Shown: positions 27,001-39,140 of the stretch, piece by piece | How the letters are laid out: each line of letters begins with the position of its first letter | Position numbering within the stretch: the stretch's first letter is position 1 | Source: Holacanthus passer | Lineage: Eukaryota; Chordata; Actinopteri; Pomacanthidae | NCBI GenBank assembly: GCA_025331565.1 | Contig: JAFREQ010000012.1 | Span: 8,918,501-8,982,500 of the forward strand | Direction of reading: 5' to 3' | DNA length: 64,000 nucleotides | The notes under the pieces: model-generated | What the model was told of the DNA's origin: nothing | Database searches by the model: none | The model's input: only the letters and a program-made list of their open reading frames with translations | Program-made: the position numbers and the translations under genes

Positions 27001-28125
27001 ATAAGTCAAATATAGACCAGACCTATGTTTTATTGTGCAGACTCTTACCTGTGCAGGTAAATGGTTCTGATGTAGACAACTGCTGAGACAAAGAAAGAGG
27101 AGGCAAATCATGAATAACACAACTGTATGATAATGTTAATATGATATTTAGTGAGGTGCTGCCTTACTGTAGCAGTAGTTGTAGGAACAGGACTTGTGCT
27201 GGCCGTGGAGCAGGAAGGTGCCACAGAGGACGTCTCACGCCTTCTCTTCTGCTCCAAGAGTTTCTTCACTGTGGGCAGAGTGCAACACGGCTTCTCTTTT
27301 GGCGCTGAAAAAAGGACAATGACGCCAAAAAGGAATGATTATTTGGTTCTATATTTTGTTCATGTGTGATGGATATTGGAGATGAATGAAGTTTGGATTT
27401 GAAACAGTCACTTCATAGTTCAATTACTGATTAAATCTTTGGTCTATTTAATGTCTTCAAATGTCTTGTTTTGTATGATCAACGGTCAAAAACCAAGACT
27501 AAACAGAGTAAAGCTGCAAACCCTCACATTGGAGAAGCTAAACCAAAAGAGTATTTGGTGTTTTTCATTGAAAATGACTCAAATGATTGATAAGAATAGT
27601 TGATTATTTTTCAACTAATCAATGAATATATTATTTGTTTCTATGTCTCTTAAAACTTGTTTGTCCTTGCAGATTCATTTTTTATAATTACATGTAGACA
27701 GATGTAACTATCAGCTAGTAAGCTTCTTTTTTTTAACTTATGAATCACAAAACATATCAAGCAAAAAAAGAAGAAAAAATAGTAGTATGGATGGTCTCTC
27801 TGTGTCTGCAAGTGTTATTTTCTTGTTTACTCTCACTGTAGATATATGTACAAATGTACTTTTTATCTAATGAAGAAGGGCTTGGCTTTATTAAAGCAGT
27901 AAATTGTCAGTAAGCCAAATATTACGAATGATGTTGGCTGAGAAGTAAGTAGTGACAACGAGTAATAAGATGAAATAAGATCTCATGTTGCAAGTTCAGA
28001 TTATTGATTTGAAGTAATTCAGGTCTGAATAATATTAAAATGTTCTGACTTGGATGACACTGCCTGCTCAGTTTCTCCATGGTGGCAAATTTCTGCTCAC
28101 CTTTAGACCTCAATATCAAATCCAT
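24025..28125 (-). CDS. nfkbid: NF-kappa-B inhibitor delta (IkappaBNS), ankyrin-repeat nuclear IkappaB
   Basis: Exons in transcript order: 28125-28101 (ATG), 27304-27168, 27082-27049, 26686-26505, 26413-26238, 25750-25645, 25529-25383, 25285-25234, 25101-24944, 24595-24479, 24342-24178, 24096-24025 (stop). The model codes for 456 residues. IkappaBNS is an atypical nuclear IkappaB that binds NF-kappaB p50 through ankyrin repeats and shapes cytokine and lymphocyte gene programmes. From DEDGDTILHIYTAKG onward about seven ankyrin repeats are seen (GKTALLVAV, GQTALHLAAHYGLPGVLQ, GMTPLHCAA, SNKTVLHLAV, HGHTALHMAA). EIKSNKTVLHLAV, FVNMKAHG and NLENDQPAHLL are recalled hallmarks of NFKBID; NFKBIZ is the nearest alternative. 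Placement beside hcst and tyrobp matches human. The N-terminal ~170 residues are longer than the human 313-residue form as I recall it, and carry a basic KKLLEQKRRRE motif plus a Tyr/Pro/Ser-rich stretch. Confidence 0.9.
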
Positions 28126-30107
28126 TATACTATGAGTGTGTTTCCCCCTGCTGAAACAAATATATCATTTCCATTAAACAGGTAAAGGCAATGAGAAAAA
28201 TAGGAAAAAAATATTACAAAACAGAATTCTGATGTTTCCAGCTGAAATGATGTGACCACACAGGTTGTTTCCTCAAAAACTTCACCCCATGTGTGAAAGA
28301 TAAAGTGATATTTCCACCCTGTCTGTGGAACCGGAGCACAGAGATAAAGGTCTTAGAAACCTCCTCCATTAGGAACACAGACTGTGTGGCCATGCAAACC
28401 AGACAGATTCATCAGAAAATCTAGCATGGGATTGCCACAGCTTATTTTCTATGACATCTTCCTGTCTAGCTCCATTACGCTAACAGAAACGCAAACCACA
28501 TCTTCCTGCCTTTGGTGTGTCGCAGGCAAGTCACGTCAACACGTGTCGCTGCCTTGTGCTTTCTATGTCTCTGGGAGGCAGCGCAGAAGAAGAGCGACAT
28601 GTTTCTTCTGTCATCTCTTGTTTTCTTTTGAGCTCGCAAACATTAACTGCTGTGGTAAGCCACACAGGACAAGACAGCTCTGTTCAGCAGAGTAAATACA
28701 AACAGGTTGTACTCCCGGAAAAAAGAAAAAATGCAAATTTGGCCTGAGAGAGTGAACATGCCAGTTTAGACTTCTGTCGGTTATCATCTCTCTCGAAAAC
28801 AACGATCTCACTTCCAGGTGAAAACCTTTCCTGAACAATAAAGCCTTGTGCAGCTCCCCACCACATGATAAAGGTCACTTTATCAGAATAAGTGACATCA
28901 GTCAGTCAGTACATTTCAGTGACGCTAAGTTTCATTTTCAAGTTCAGAAGGTGTTACTATATGTTACTCAATCCTGACTCACAACAAAAGGTCGCCTTTG
29001 GCCTCTTTGCACATGATGTAATGTTGCAAGTACACAATCTGTATCAAACAGTATCTGGGTGAAATTGATGAGATGAAAGTTGCTCAACGCTCTCTGGAAC
29101 AGCAGCTGAGAGAAACTAGAAGTGAGCTTTTAATGGCTTGTCAAGAGTGAGAGGACATCTTAGTACACACATACGTACACACAGACATTTGGGGTTTACA
29201 CTAACCGCCCCCACACTAGTTTGGGCTACTGTGTGCTACATTCAAATAGGAGCTGTGGAAACCCCTGGACATTGAGTCATGTGCGTGGGAGGTTGGGGAT
29301 TCCGACGACCTTTCTCTTTTGGCTCCCTCCGAAGAGAAAGAAAGAAGCAGAGCAGAGCCAATTTCCTCATTTTGTGGTTGAACAACACAGCACGACAACA
29401 TATGTAATCATTCAGGCCTGTGTCAAAAAAGGCATGAACAAAGAAAGCTAAGTTGTCACGTCACACAGTTTGCTTGTCTGGCATTAGTCGAAAGGGGAAG
29501 CGAAAACAAACAGACAGGGTTGGAGGTGCATCAGGGTTTCCCCGAATGTCCTGACTCTTGGATTCACCATAATTATGTTCTGATTCAGTGAAAACTGAGA
29601 GAAAGCCCAGAACACGATGGTATCACTAAGTATCACACTAGTACATTATCAATAGAGGGGTTTTTAATCTAAAATACTTATTTCTCTATTTGCTAGAAAA
29701 CACATTTTAACATTAAAACACACTGGAAGTTCGTTTAAGTCAGATTTAGGATCCAAAGTCCCAAATAAAGTCAAAATAAAACTTGTCAAATGTGCTTAAG
29801 ATGGAGGGATGGGTGTATAATGTTGTAAGCTTATCAATGAAATCTAAATTTAAATGATTTTTCATTTAAATACTGTCACTAATACAGTATGAATGTTAAA
29901 AACAAGTACTTCACTGTATGTTGTCCAGACTAACTAAAGTAGTTTCAGTAGTAGTTTCACTAAAGTAAAAAAGTAATAGTTCAAGTTGTCATTACTGTCA
30001 AATCATTCAACATTAAGCTATTAAGCTGCACTGATTCAAAATATGAGACACAAGCAATAACACATGCATTCTGCCATAACACACAAATCAAAAGCACATG
30101 TACTCAC

Positions 30108-30250
30108 ATTTATCAAAGTGCATGTCAGAAACGGTTTTGCTTTGAAATCTTCAACAGGTCGTCCTCTGGGTCACCGCTCTGTTCTGTGATACAGTGATTT
30201 ACAGAGCCGGAGGGATCTGTGATGTTCTGGTTGCCTGAAGTCTGACTGGC
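30108..30250 (-). other. nfkbid: Candidate upstream untranslated exon of nfkbid
   Basis: On the minus strand a donor (AAAT|GTGAGT) lies at 30108/30107. An ATG just upstream (ATGCACTTTGAT) would run into a stop in the next exon, so translation probably starts at 28125. The right boundary is unknown. The intron 28151-30107 shows no other gene. Confidence 0.35.
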
Positions 30251-30758
30251 TTGTTGTCTTATTGCTGCTGCTTGTACACACAGAGCACGTTGTTCCCCAT
30301 CACCGCCCCCAGCTGTGGTCCACGCCCTCTAGCAAAGGGGAAGCCACACATTCACCGTTATGTCAAACCACGGGTTCGACAAATACAAGTGAAAAGAATA
30401 TGAGAAAGTGTGATAAACAGTTACATCTGTTTTACACGTTTACAACAAGTAAATGAATAAACACAAAGGCAGAAAAAGTAGAAACAGCATAATATGAAAA
30501 TATCTTTTTTTATTAGTTAAAGGGCATTCAAGCTGTTATCTAAGAAAAAGACAGCAAGAAAAATCTATTCAAACATTACATGTAGAAGTATCTATTATGC
30601 TGAATGGCTCATATCTGTATATTATTACCACTGGTGTAAAGTAACTAAGTGCATTTACTCAAGTATTGTACAATTTTCAGGTACTTGTACTTTGTTAAAG
30701 TACATCCAATTTATGCTATATCTCATACTCAATTCCAGTATAGATATTATATATTTAT

Positions 30759-31375
30759 GTTAGGGCTGTCAAAATTAACACATTAACGCATGCGATTAAT
30801 CTGGAAACAATAACGCGTTAATGAAAGACTAACGCACGATTAATCGCGTCACATGACTTAGGTAGAGCCCGTCAGTCTACGTTCTGTGTCGTCACACACA
30901 TGCGCAGTCTGGCAGCAACACAGAAGGATGGCTGAGGAGGAGGCGTAGGCCATAGGCGTTATACACAATCAGTTTCTGTTCATAAAAACTCCAGGTGGAG
31001 ATTTAGACAAGACCAGAGTTGTCTGTAAATACTATCGTGACGTTTTATCGTATCACCGAAGCACAACGAGCCTTAAATATCACCTCAAGGCCAAGCACTT
31101 CATGTATGCTAGTGCTAGCAGGTTTAACCTTAAAATGGGACTGTTCATTTTGTCTCTGTAATGCCAGGCACAATAATATGTTAGTTGAAGGACTGTGTAA
31201 TAATAAAGTAAGAGAAATAGATTTCTCAGACTTGTTTGTCATTTCTTTATTTCCAACACCACACATTTGTTTTAGCTCCCCACCAAAATACAAATATTAG
31301 TATTTTAATCACAATTAATCACAGAGTAATGTTGCGATTAATCGAGTTAATTTTTTTAATCGTTTGACAGCCCAA
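30759..31375 (+). mobile_element. Second hAT remnant with degenerate BED zinc finger, nested in the first
   Basis: The termini are about 13-base inverted repeats (GGGCTGTCAAA ... TTTGACAGCCC), followed internally by ATTAACGCG/ATTAATCG-rich DNA. A candidate 8-bp duplication ATATTTAT flanks it (30751-30758 and 31376-31383). A plus-strand reading near 31010-31105 gives VVCKYY..., SYHRSTTSLKYHLKAKHF, a BED finger with its second Cys changed to Tyr. No intact transposase is present. Confidence 0.65.
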
Positions 31376-31515
31376 ATATTTATATGTTTTATATTTATTT
31401 ATATGGGTTTTTTTTTTTTTTGCTTCACTGCTTTAATTGAACTGCTATAGTTTCTTTTATGTTACATACAAAACATTTGATCAGCTTATTAAATATGATG
31501 CACAGTTATAGATTA

Positions 31516-31911
31516 AAGGTCTCCTCAGGTGCTTCTGTTGCTGATTCGACCTCCTCAGGTTGGAGTTGTGTGATGAGAGGTGTGCTGAGATTTAGGTGAG
31601 GTCATCATGTACTTTTGAGAATGATAAAGTTGTAAATTGCCCCACAACAAAACAATCAGGAGACAGGCTGTAAAGTCCAGAAAACATATCCCGTATCTTG
31701 TTGCTTACCTGGTCTGGCTGTAAGATGTATAAACTGGTGACAGTCAGTCAGTGTCTCTCTCTCTTCGGGCTTCGCCCTGTTTGGTTTTCTTGAAATTTGT
31801 TTGTCTTTGCCTTAAGTTCCTCTTTAGTTATGTAAAATAAATTTATTTTTAGTTACATCTGATGCGTGTTCTCCCCTCCTTTGTCTGGCTGAGAGCCAGG
31901 TCGTGACAGTG
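31516..31911. mobile_element. Third nested insertion of about 396 bp, class unknown
   Basis: A 9-base direct repeat TATAGATTA occurs at 31507-31515 and 31912-31920, bounding a segment unlike the surrounding hAT MITE. It contains an AATAAA near 31835. It might be a solo LTR or another short element; no clear terminal TG..CA was confirmed. Confidence 0.4.
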
Positions 31912-32750
31912 TATAGATTATTATCTTGTGTGCATAAGATTAGAAATAACATATAATCTTTCAGGACCTTGAAGGCACCATAATCTAACACTTTAACTTT
32001 AAGTGCATTTTGCTGGCAGTACTTGAAATGTAGGACTCATACTTAGAGTATTTTTACACTTGGATATTGTTACTTTTATATAAGTAACAAAAACTGGGTA
32101 ATTCTTCCACCCCTGATTATTACTGTAATATTAGATATTACACTAATGCATTAACATGTAAGTAATGTATTTATTCCAGGTTGCAGTCATTTTAATACAT
32201 TTTAACTAATTAGTTGTTTTGTAGTTTAATCTACAATAATGTACCATGTTTTGTAAGATGATCCAATTTAAGTGTTGAATGTTAATCTGAAAGTTAAAAT
32301 GTAAGCTGTCAAGTAAATGAAGTGGAGTAAAAAGTACATTTTCTGATCTGATGACATAAGTAGTATAATAGAAGTGATCAAGTTGACAACCTCAAAACTG
32401 CACAATACTTAGAAACATGTACTTCAGTCAGTCAGTAGGTGAATATTAATCAACGCAATAAAACATTTTTTGAGTTTACTGCAAAGTTTCAATACTAAAT
32501 GACAAAGAATTAAAAAATCAATATCTTCAACATTGTTCTTTAACATAACATAGCACGACAACATAATACCGAACGCAATACTAAAATAAAGTAAAATAAC
32601 TTTTTTTAAAGTATGTTTTTATTAACTTACTATTTCACTAATAATGAGCAAAAATATCAATTACAGCAACGTTAACTCAAATGCTTACATTAAACTAAAA
32701 CTATTTTTCCAGCTACAGAAAACAAAGATAAGTTGTTATGACATATATTA

Positions 32751-33734
32751 CAGTTTTTCTCCATTGGTTTGGCTCATTTCTTGAAACAGAAATTCCATTC
32801 TCAAAACTCTAAGATCATTTGGCAAAACAGTATTACAGTTCGGCACAACACCATGGTTCACTTGCAAAAGCTCATATCTCTCCCAAAACAGTTCACTCAT
32901 GTGTCAAAACTAAATTCCTTTCCCATATGAATAGTCAGTGCCCCCAAAATGCATTGTCTCTTTGGCATTGTGTAGCACTGCAAGTCAAAATGTTTAGATG
33001 TTTTGTCACTATGGCAGAGGACCATTGAAATATCCCTCATGTCCACCTCTCAGTCTTAGCCCAGTCCTTCATTGACAATGGTTGCTGTACTAGACGTAAA
33101 AGACGTAACGGTAAGGGTAGCCTCCAAGGTTTGACATCACACATTGCACTCATACTGCCAAGGAAAGTGGAACCATTATTATTCACACGCATAAAGTAAC
33201 TTCCATACATCAGAGCAAAAAGAAAATGTATACAGCATAATATACTGTAATATAAACACAGAGAAAAAAACAAGGAAAATTATATGTAGCCTACAGTGCT
33301 GTAAATAAAGCTGGAGTTTCACAACCAACACTTCTTCACTGGTCGCTGTCCTCACCCTCCCTATTCATGGTATTATGTTCTTGACTAATTTTGACAATTG
33401 AACAGACTGTTGTGCATGTGATGACTTATACAATGAAATGATGCTGACATGTTTTGGAGAGAACGACCATTAGACTGAGAATCAACAATCAGTTTAGATC
33501 AACAAGATCTATTCACTTGGAAATTGTGCTAACTGTAGGCTACCTGTACTTAATCATTTGCAAAGATGGACTGAGACATTGAGACATGTACCAAGACATT
33601 TGCAATTTGATGAAATGAATGAGAAATTCAATTATGTTGTGAACAATTGCCAAGTGGTTTGGAGGTTTGTCCATGTTATTTTGAGAATGTAATTTCTGTT
33701 TCAAGAAATGTGCCAAACCAATGGAGAAAAACTG
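32751..33734. mobile_element. Tc1/mariner-type element with 60-bp inverted repeats, transposase lost
   Basis: 32747-32806 and 33679-33738 are reverse complements with two mismatches. The ends read CAGTTTTTCTCC ... GGAGAAAAACTG and are bordered by TA on both sides, as expected for Tc1/mariner insertion. The ~860-base interior has no intact ORF, so the copy is non-autonomous. Confidence 0.75.
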
Positions 33735-33738
33735 TAAT

Positions 33739-35064
33739 GTGCCTGTCAATCAATATGAGATGGAAAACAGGTTCCACTCCTGTTCTTTGAGCGTTTGAGA
33801 GTTGGGCGACTTTTTTGTTTATTTGTCTCATAGATTGTGTTTAATAAAATGTATTTTCTTAACAGTGTCTAGATCTTACAGGAACCTTTGTGTCACAGAA
33901 GAGCATAAAACAAGCATTAAAGGACCAAAGTGAAATAACAAGTGAGTCATATGTGAGAAGAAGGCAGTAATGAAGTGAAAGGGTAAATGGAAGAACTAAA
34001 TAAGACCTTAGATAAACTAGTATGTGAAAGGTGAAACTGTGTTTTTATCTTTTTTTAGAAAGACTTATCTTTCTTTTGTTATAATGAAAATCTTGACAGC
34101 CTCAGATTCTCAGTTGAAAAAAGAAACAACAATGAAACAAAGGAATAGGAGAAAAGAAGAAATGGTGTAAGTATGAAAATCAGGCTACAGTGTGTAAATG
34201 TATATAGTATATAGTAAACTGCTGTACTGTGGGTGACAGGCCAGTATAATTGAAGGTAGCATAGAATTATAGCTTCTTAAAGAACTGTTCAAGTTTGACT
34301 CTCTCTTGTGGCTTTTAACACAAAATCCCACTGAATACATGGACATATATGTACAATATGTACTACTGTGTGTAGATGTACTGTATGTTCTAAAGGCAGG
34401 GCAATGCATATACTGTGGGGACTACCTTATCTTTTAATAAATAATATTTAGCTATCATTGTATAACGGCCATATCTGGAAGTTTCTTCTCAATTTAGTCT
34501 GCACCATTTGAGATGATACTGAACCTCTGTGCCTTTTCGTTAACTGGAAGGTGACTTTAGTCCAAAGAAAGAGTTGAAAAGAACAAAAGTGTTTGAAGCT
34601 TGTAGAGAAGATTGTATTTGTCAAATGCATCAATCTGCAGTGATAGAGGCTGTCAATTGAGGCTTCACAGCTCCATCTACTGTTACAAAGAGTCAGAATC
34701 TGTTGAACTCAAAGGTAAGGCACCGCTGACCTAAAATGAAAGTGACGACTAACAACACAGACAAAGTCAATTGTATTGTCTCACAGTTAACACAGTTGAG
34801 GATTTTCAGGCTTACAAGTTGAAAGATGATGATCTGAAGATGATCCAGCTCATCAACTCTGATAGGTAGACTTCAAAGTCCAAGACAAACTTCACACTTA
34901 CATTTAGGTGTATTGTACTCTATTGGAATCTTTTACTCCTCCGTCACAGTTCAAGTAATAATAAGTAATAATTTCAGCAATAAGATGGATAAAATCTGCT
35001 GTTATGAAATTGCCAAACCACATTGAGTGTGCACAAACACAACAGGCAGAGTTTCCGCCCAGCA
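33739..35064. other. Intergenic region upstream of hcst
   Basis: AT-rich single-copy-looking DNA between the Tc1-type element and the hcst promoter. No exon, RNA gene or strong repeat was recognised. Confidence 0.4.
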
Positions 35065-35171
35065 GAGGAAGGAGGAAATTTGACGTCAGCTCTCAAAACT
35101 GAAAACCAATGGGAAACTAGAGTCACATCATTTTCTGGATTCCAGACGGCAGATCAACACGGGGACAGCAG
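35065..35171 (+). promoter_or_regulatory. hcst: hcst promoter and 5' untranslated exon
   Basis: GAGGAAGGAGGAAA (about 35065-35079) gives two GGAA cores suited to ETS/PU.1 factors. A consensus CRE, TGACGTCA, lies at 35081-35088 and a CCAAT at about 35107. A 5' untranslated exon then ends at 35171 before GTATGA. PU.1 control would suit a leukocyte adaptor, but binding is inferred. Confidence 0.5.
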
Positions 35172-35697
35172 GTATGAGGATCTGAACTCACACTGACTTT
35201 CTGTTCCTCGTCCCAATTTTTAACACTTTAATGTCTGTCAAGTCAAAATAGTTTTATACGTAATTTCAGATTGAAGAAATAAAATCAGAAAATCTGAGCA
35301 AAGATTTGTTTTATACAACTGTGAAAACAGAATTTGCCACATAAAATGCAGTTGATGAAGTTTAATCTTAATCCATTTTAATGGTTTTAGAGAAGTCCTT
35401 TGAGAAGTCATGGTCTTTTTCTCATTTCTTTTTGTCATATGCCTACACAATTTACGACTCATGCAATATGGTAGAAATGATTCAGTACAGCAGATAGTAA
35501 AAGTTAAACCTGTTGTTCAAACAGATTATTTGATTTAACTTTGATAGTGGAGTCAAATACAACGGAAAAAAAAACAAAGGATATGACATTATAATACAAC
35601 ACATGTGAGTGTTTATTAGATGCATTTCCACATTTTTGAAGCAGGCAACAAAAGATTTGTCTCTTTTTGTCTTTCAGAAAACACAGAGTTAACAAAC

Positions 35698-36639
35698 ATG
35701 GCAACGGCATACAACAAATCTTTTACTGTCCTCCTGATTTTTCTTTGCAGTGAGTACTTTCTTACAGCTTTCTGTTTCTTCTTGCACACACACATATGCA
35801 TATATTAAGGTGGTCGTACACAGGAAAACGAAACCACATTTTGCACAACGGAAACTTATCTGACGAATGTGTTGCTGCATGCAATCAACAGAAAAAAAAA
35901 AAAAAAGCTGATGTTTTCATGTTTGTTTCTTTTCTTTCTCTAAGGCCTGACTGTGGCACTCACAGGTATGTAAAAAAAAAAGAGGGCACACACAACTTTG
36001 AAATTCAATTTTTATAAACGTTAGAAAAAACAAGTAGCACAAATGCAGCTCGACAACAACACCTGGTGAATCATTTGTTCCAGTCAGTCTTAGCTCACAT
36101 CCTCCATCCCACTCCTCTTTTCTGTCTGTCTGTCTGTTAACTGTCTGCCTGTGTTTGCCAGACAGCACTGTGTCTTGCTACAAGATTGAGCCAGGGACGG
36201 TAGCAGGCATCATCTGTGCAGATGTGTTGCTGACCCTGATCATTGTCGTCGTCACCTACCGATGTGCCAGCTTTCGGCATGAGAAGAGAGAAAAAGGTGA
36301 GGTAATGTAGCTGAAATGATTCATATTTTTATAGTGTTTAATTCTGCAATGTGTGTTACACCATGTGTGTTTTAGTATGATGCACAGTTTATAGTTTTGA
36401 AGCTTTTCTTTCTTATGTTCACGAGATAATTGTCTTTACATTTATATAAAACTTTTTGGCCTCTTGGTCTTTTTTATATTTAATTACTCCATATAGCCAT
36501 GATTGCATGTGATCTATCTGATCTTTGTGTGTTTGCTAACTTTCTATTTCCCAATAATAAACTCTGTCTTTGTTTCTCCTCTCATCTCTTTCCAGCTGAC
36601 AAAGTGTATATGAATGTCCGGGCCAACTGCAAGACCTAA
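35698..36639 (+). CDS. hcst: DAP10, transmembrane signalling adaptor of NKG2D-type receptors
   Basis: Coding exons: 35698-35749, 35945-35965, 36162-36296, 36596-36639 (stop TAA), with the 5' untranslated exon ending at 35171 and more leader at 35678. The product is 83 residues. DAP10 is a small homodimeric membrane adaptor whose transmembrane Asp pairs with a basic residue of activating receptors and whose phosphotyrosine recruits PI3K and Grb2. Seen here: signal peptide (SFTVLLIFLCSLTVAL), short stalk with one Cys, a span with Asp (GIICADVLLTLIIVVV), a basic tail and a single tyrosine motif near the end, DKVYMNVRANCKT. The motif is YMNV rather than the mammalian YINM: Asn at +2 is kept, Met at +3 is lost. 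The position between nfkbid and tyrobp supports the call. Probable poly(A) signals are at 36947 and 37117. Confidence 0.88.
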
Positions 36640-37900
36640 TCTAAAGATGGTGATGAAATCATGTTACATTTTTTTAAGGGGCCTGTTTTATAAAATATAT
36701 ATATATATATCACAAGTAGAGTGTATTGCACATATTAAACTTTTGCTTAAGCCATTGCACATACAGTAAACACAGTCATAACAGACAAAAAACTAGAAGT
36801 CATTTGATTCTCACTTCACTTTTACTGTTGCATACAATGCATTAGATCTACAACTGTTAGCATCCTATACAAAAGTTTTAGAAGAATTTATAAGGAGCTT
36901 TTCACACTTAGTCACAAAGTCTGTTTGGAGTTATCTTGTTAAACCTAATAAATAAGATGTGTCTCAAATTGTTCAAAAGAAACTGGAGGTGTGTAAATCA
37001 AATTCACTACTTCCACTGTAATGACAACATACAGCGCCCTCTGGAGTTCACTTTTGGTAGCAAAATGCTGTATTTTAACAGGCCCTGAACATTTTATGTA
37101 AATAATCTCTCAAGCAAATAAAAGACAGACCCAGTAAATTTACTTAGATGTTTTACATTATCTGGCTGACAAACCACTGAGTTGATGATGTACCAAGAGA
37201 AATGCTGAATTTTCAACACACTAATAAAAGTGTTCAATAAATAGTGTTTTTTTTTTTTTTGTGCGTTGGTGTGTGTGTTGGTTCACAAGTTTGTTTTCAT
37301 ATGTGGGGGGATTTTTTTTTTTTCTTTCAAGTACGTCTTCTTATCTCTGTTACCGTGCTGTGCTGCAGGGACATTTGACTTTATATGACTAACACAGGAG
37401 ACCTGATTAGATTCAGGACAGCTGATATTTAGCTTCACTGTGTGTTGAGGTGACTGTGGTTAAACTGCTGTCTTCAATTTCAGTCAACACGTTGACCAAG
37501 CCACTTCAACATCTCTGTAATATCTGTTTGATTTACCTACTCTATAGGTGGACTGTGTGGGTTCATCACGAACAGAAGACAAGCAAGACTTTCAAATAGA
37601 CCTCATGTGAGTGTTTCGAGAGGCCAGTGAGGGGATTGGATTGCGAGGTTCATAGCTAAACCGTCTCTTCTTACTTTCATAGAATATGGGAAGTTGTGGC
37701 AGGGTGGTTATGCATGAGGAATTTCCCTGAAGTTCCAATGGGTTGGTGCAGCTTAAATTCCTCTATTTAAAAACAATCTACTTTTTTCTCCTGACATCAG
37801 CCCTTATAATCATTATAATATAGGTATCTCAAAGTTCAGTTCTGGAACTAATGACACTTTCATCACTTTCTTTCACTGTTTTGTGGTTTTCTATATTACA
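36640..37900. other. hcst 3' UTR and intergenic DNA
   Basis: Contains AATAAA at 36947-36952 and 37117-37122, a TA run at about 36695-36710 and T-runs near 37246 and 37315. No other exon was seen. Confidence 0.45.
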
Positions 37901-39140
37901 ACCCCGATTCCCAAAAAGTTGGGACAGTGTGTAAAATGTTAATAAGAACAGAATTTGATGGTTTGCAAATCATTTAAAACCTGTAAAGACATATCAAATG
38001 TTGAAACTGAAAAATGTTATTGTTTTATGAAAAATATATGCTTATTTTAAATTTGATGCCAGCAACATGTTTCAAAAAGGTTGATACAGGGAACCCAGGA
38101 GACTGGTTTCTAGGGTTTTGAAAGTGAAATGTTGTCCAATTCTTGCCTGATAGGATTTCAGGTGCTCAACAGTTTGAGGTCTTCTTTGTCATATTTTTCA
38201 TTTCGTGATGCGCCAAATGTTTTCAATGGGTGACAAGTCGGGACTGCAGGCCATTTTAGCACCTGGACTCTGCCATGCTCTTGTTAGACATGCAGAATGT
38301 GGTTTGGCATTGTCTTGCTGAAATATGTAAGGTCTTTCCTGAAAAAGACGACGTCTACTTGGTAGCATATGTTGCTCCAAAATCTGTTTTTATTGTTCAG
38401 CATTAATGGTGCCTTCCCAGATGTGTAAACTACCAATGCCATGGGCACTTATGCATCCCCATACCATCATGGATGCTGGCTTTTGAACTGTGCGCTGATA
38501 ACAAGCCGGGTGGTCCTCCTCTTTAGAACGGAGAACGCCGTGTCCATGATTTCCAAAAAGAATGTCAGATTTTGATTTGTCAGACCACAGGACAGTCACC
38601 AGCATTTCTGGATCATGTTTATATATGGCTTCATCTTTGCATGGTATAGTTTTAACCTGCATTTGTGGATGCATCAACCAACTGTGTTCACAGAAAATGG
38701 TCTTTGGAAGTGATTTTCAGCCCATGCAGTGATTTCCACTGCAGGGTCATGTCTGTTTTTAATACACTGCCACCTGAGGGTCTGAAGATCACGGCCATCC
38801 AGTATTGTTTTTCAGCCTTGTCTCTTTTGTTCAGAGATTTCTCCAATTTCTCTGAATCTCTTAATGATATTATGTACTGTAATTTTACACTGAGGAACAT
38901 AATTCTGAAATTGTTGAACTATTTGCTGACACAGTCTCTCACAGAGTGGTGAACCTCTTTCTATCTTTACTTCTGAGAGACTCAGTCTGTCTGGATGCTC
39001 TTTTTATACCCAGCCATGTTACTAACCTGTTGCAAATTGGCCTAATTTGTTGGGAGATGTTCCTCCAGGTGTTTTTTTGTTTGTTTGCTTTTTGTTTGTT
39101 TTTTTAGCATTACACAACTTTTCCAGAGCTTTGTTGCCTG
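37901..39140 (-). mobile_element. Decayed Tc1-like DNA transposon
   Basis: The left end (ACCCCGATTCCCAAAAAGTT) and the right part (CACAACTTTTCCAGAGCTTTG) match a familiar fish repeat; the right terminus is truncated. Minus-strand ORFs at 38390-38677 and 38198-38380 carry transposase pieces: SMMVWGCISAHG..GSLH, FQQDNAKPHSA and SPDLSPIENIW. These are DDE-type Tc1 motifs. Frameshifts and stops make it inactive. Confidence 0.8.

Larger units (their letters stand above)
30629..32115. mobile_element. hAT-type non-autonomous element with 8-bp target duplication, carrying nested insertions
   Basis: The left end starts CACTGGTGTAAAGTAACT and the right end is the approximate reverse complement (...TTCTTCCACCCCTG). 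Both are flanked by a perfect 8-bp duplication ATTATTAC (30621-30628 and 32116-32123). The termini resemble a widespread fish hAT MITE. The interior is enlarged by at least two later insertions. Confidence 0.75.

Noticed and set aside
30355..30390. GGTTCGAC resembling a tRNA B box
   Set aside because: No matching A box, acceptor stem or anticodon arm could be drawn around it.
36118..36140. TCTG tandem run ahead of the hcst transmembrane exon
   Set aside because: Ordinary polypyrimidine tract and short microsatellite, explained by the splice acceptor.
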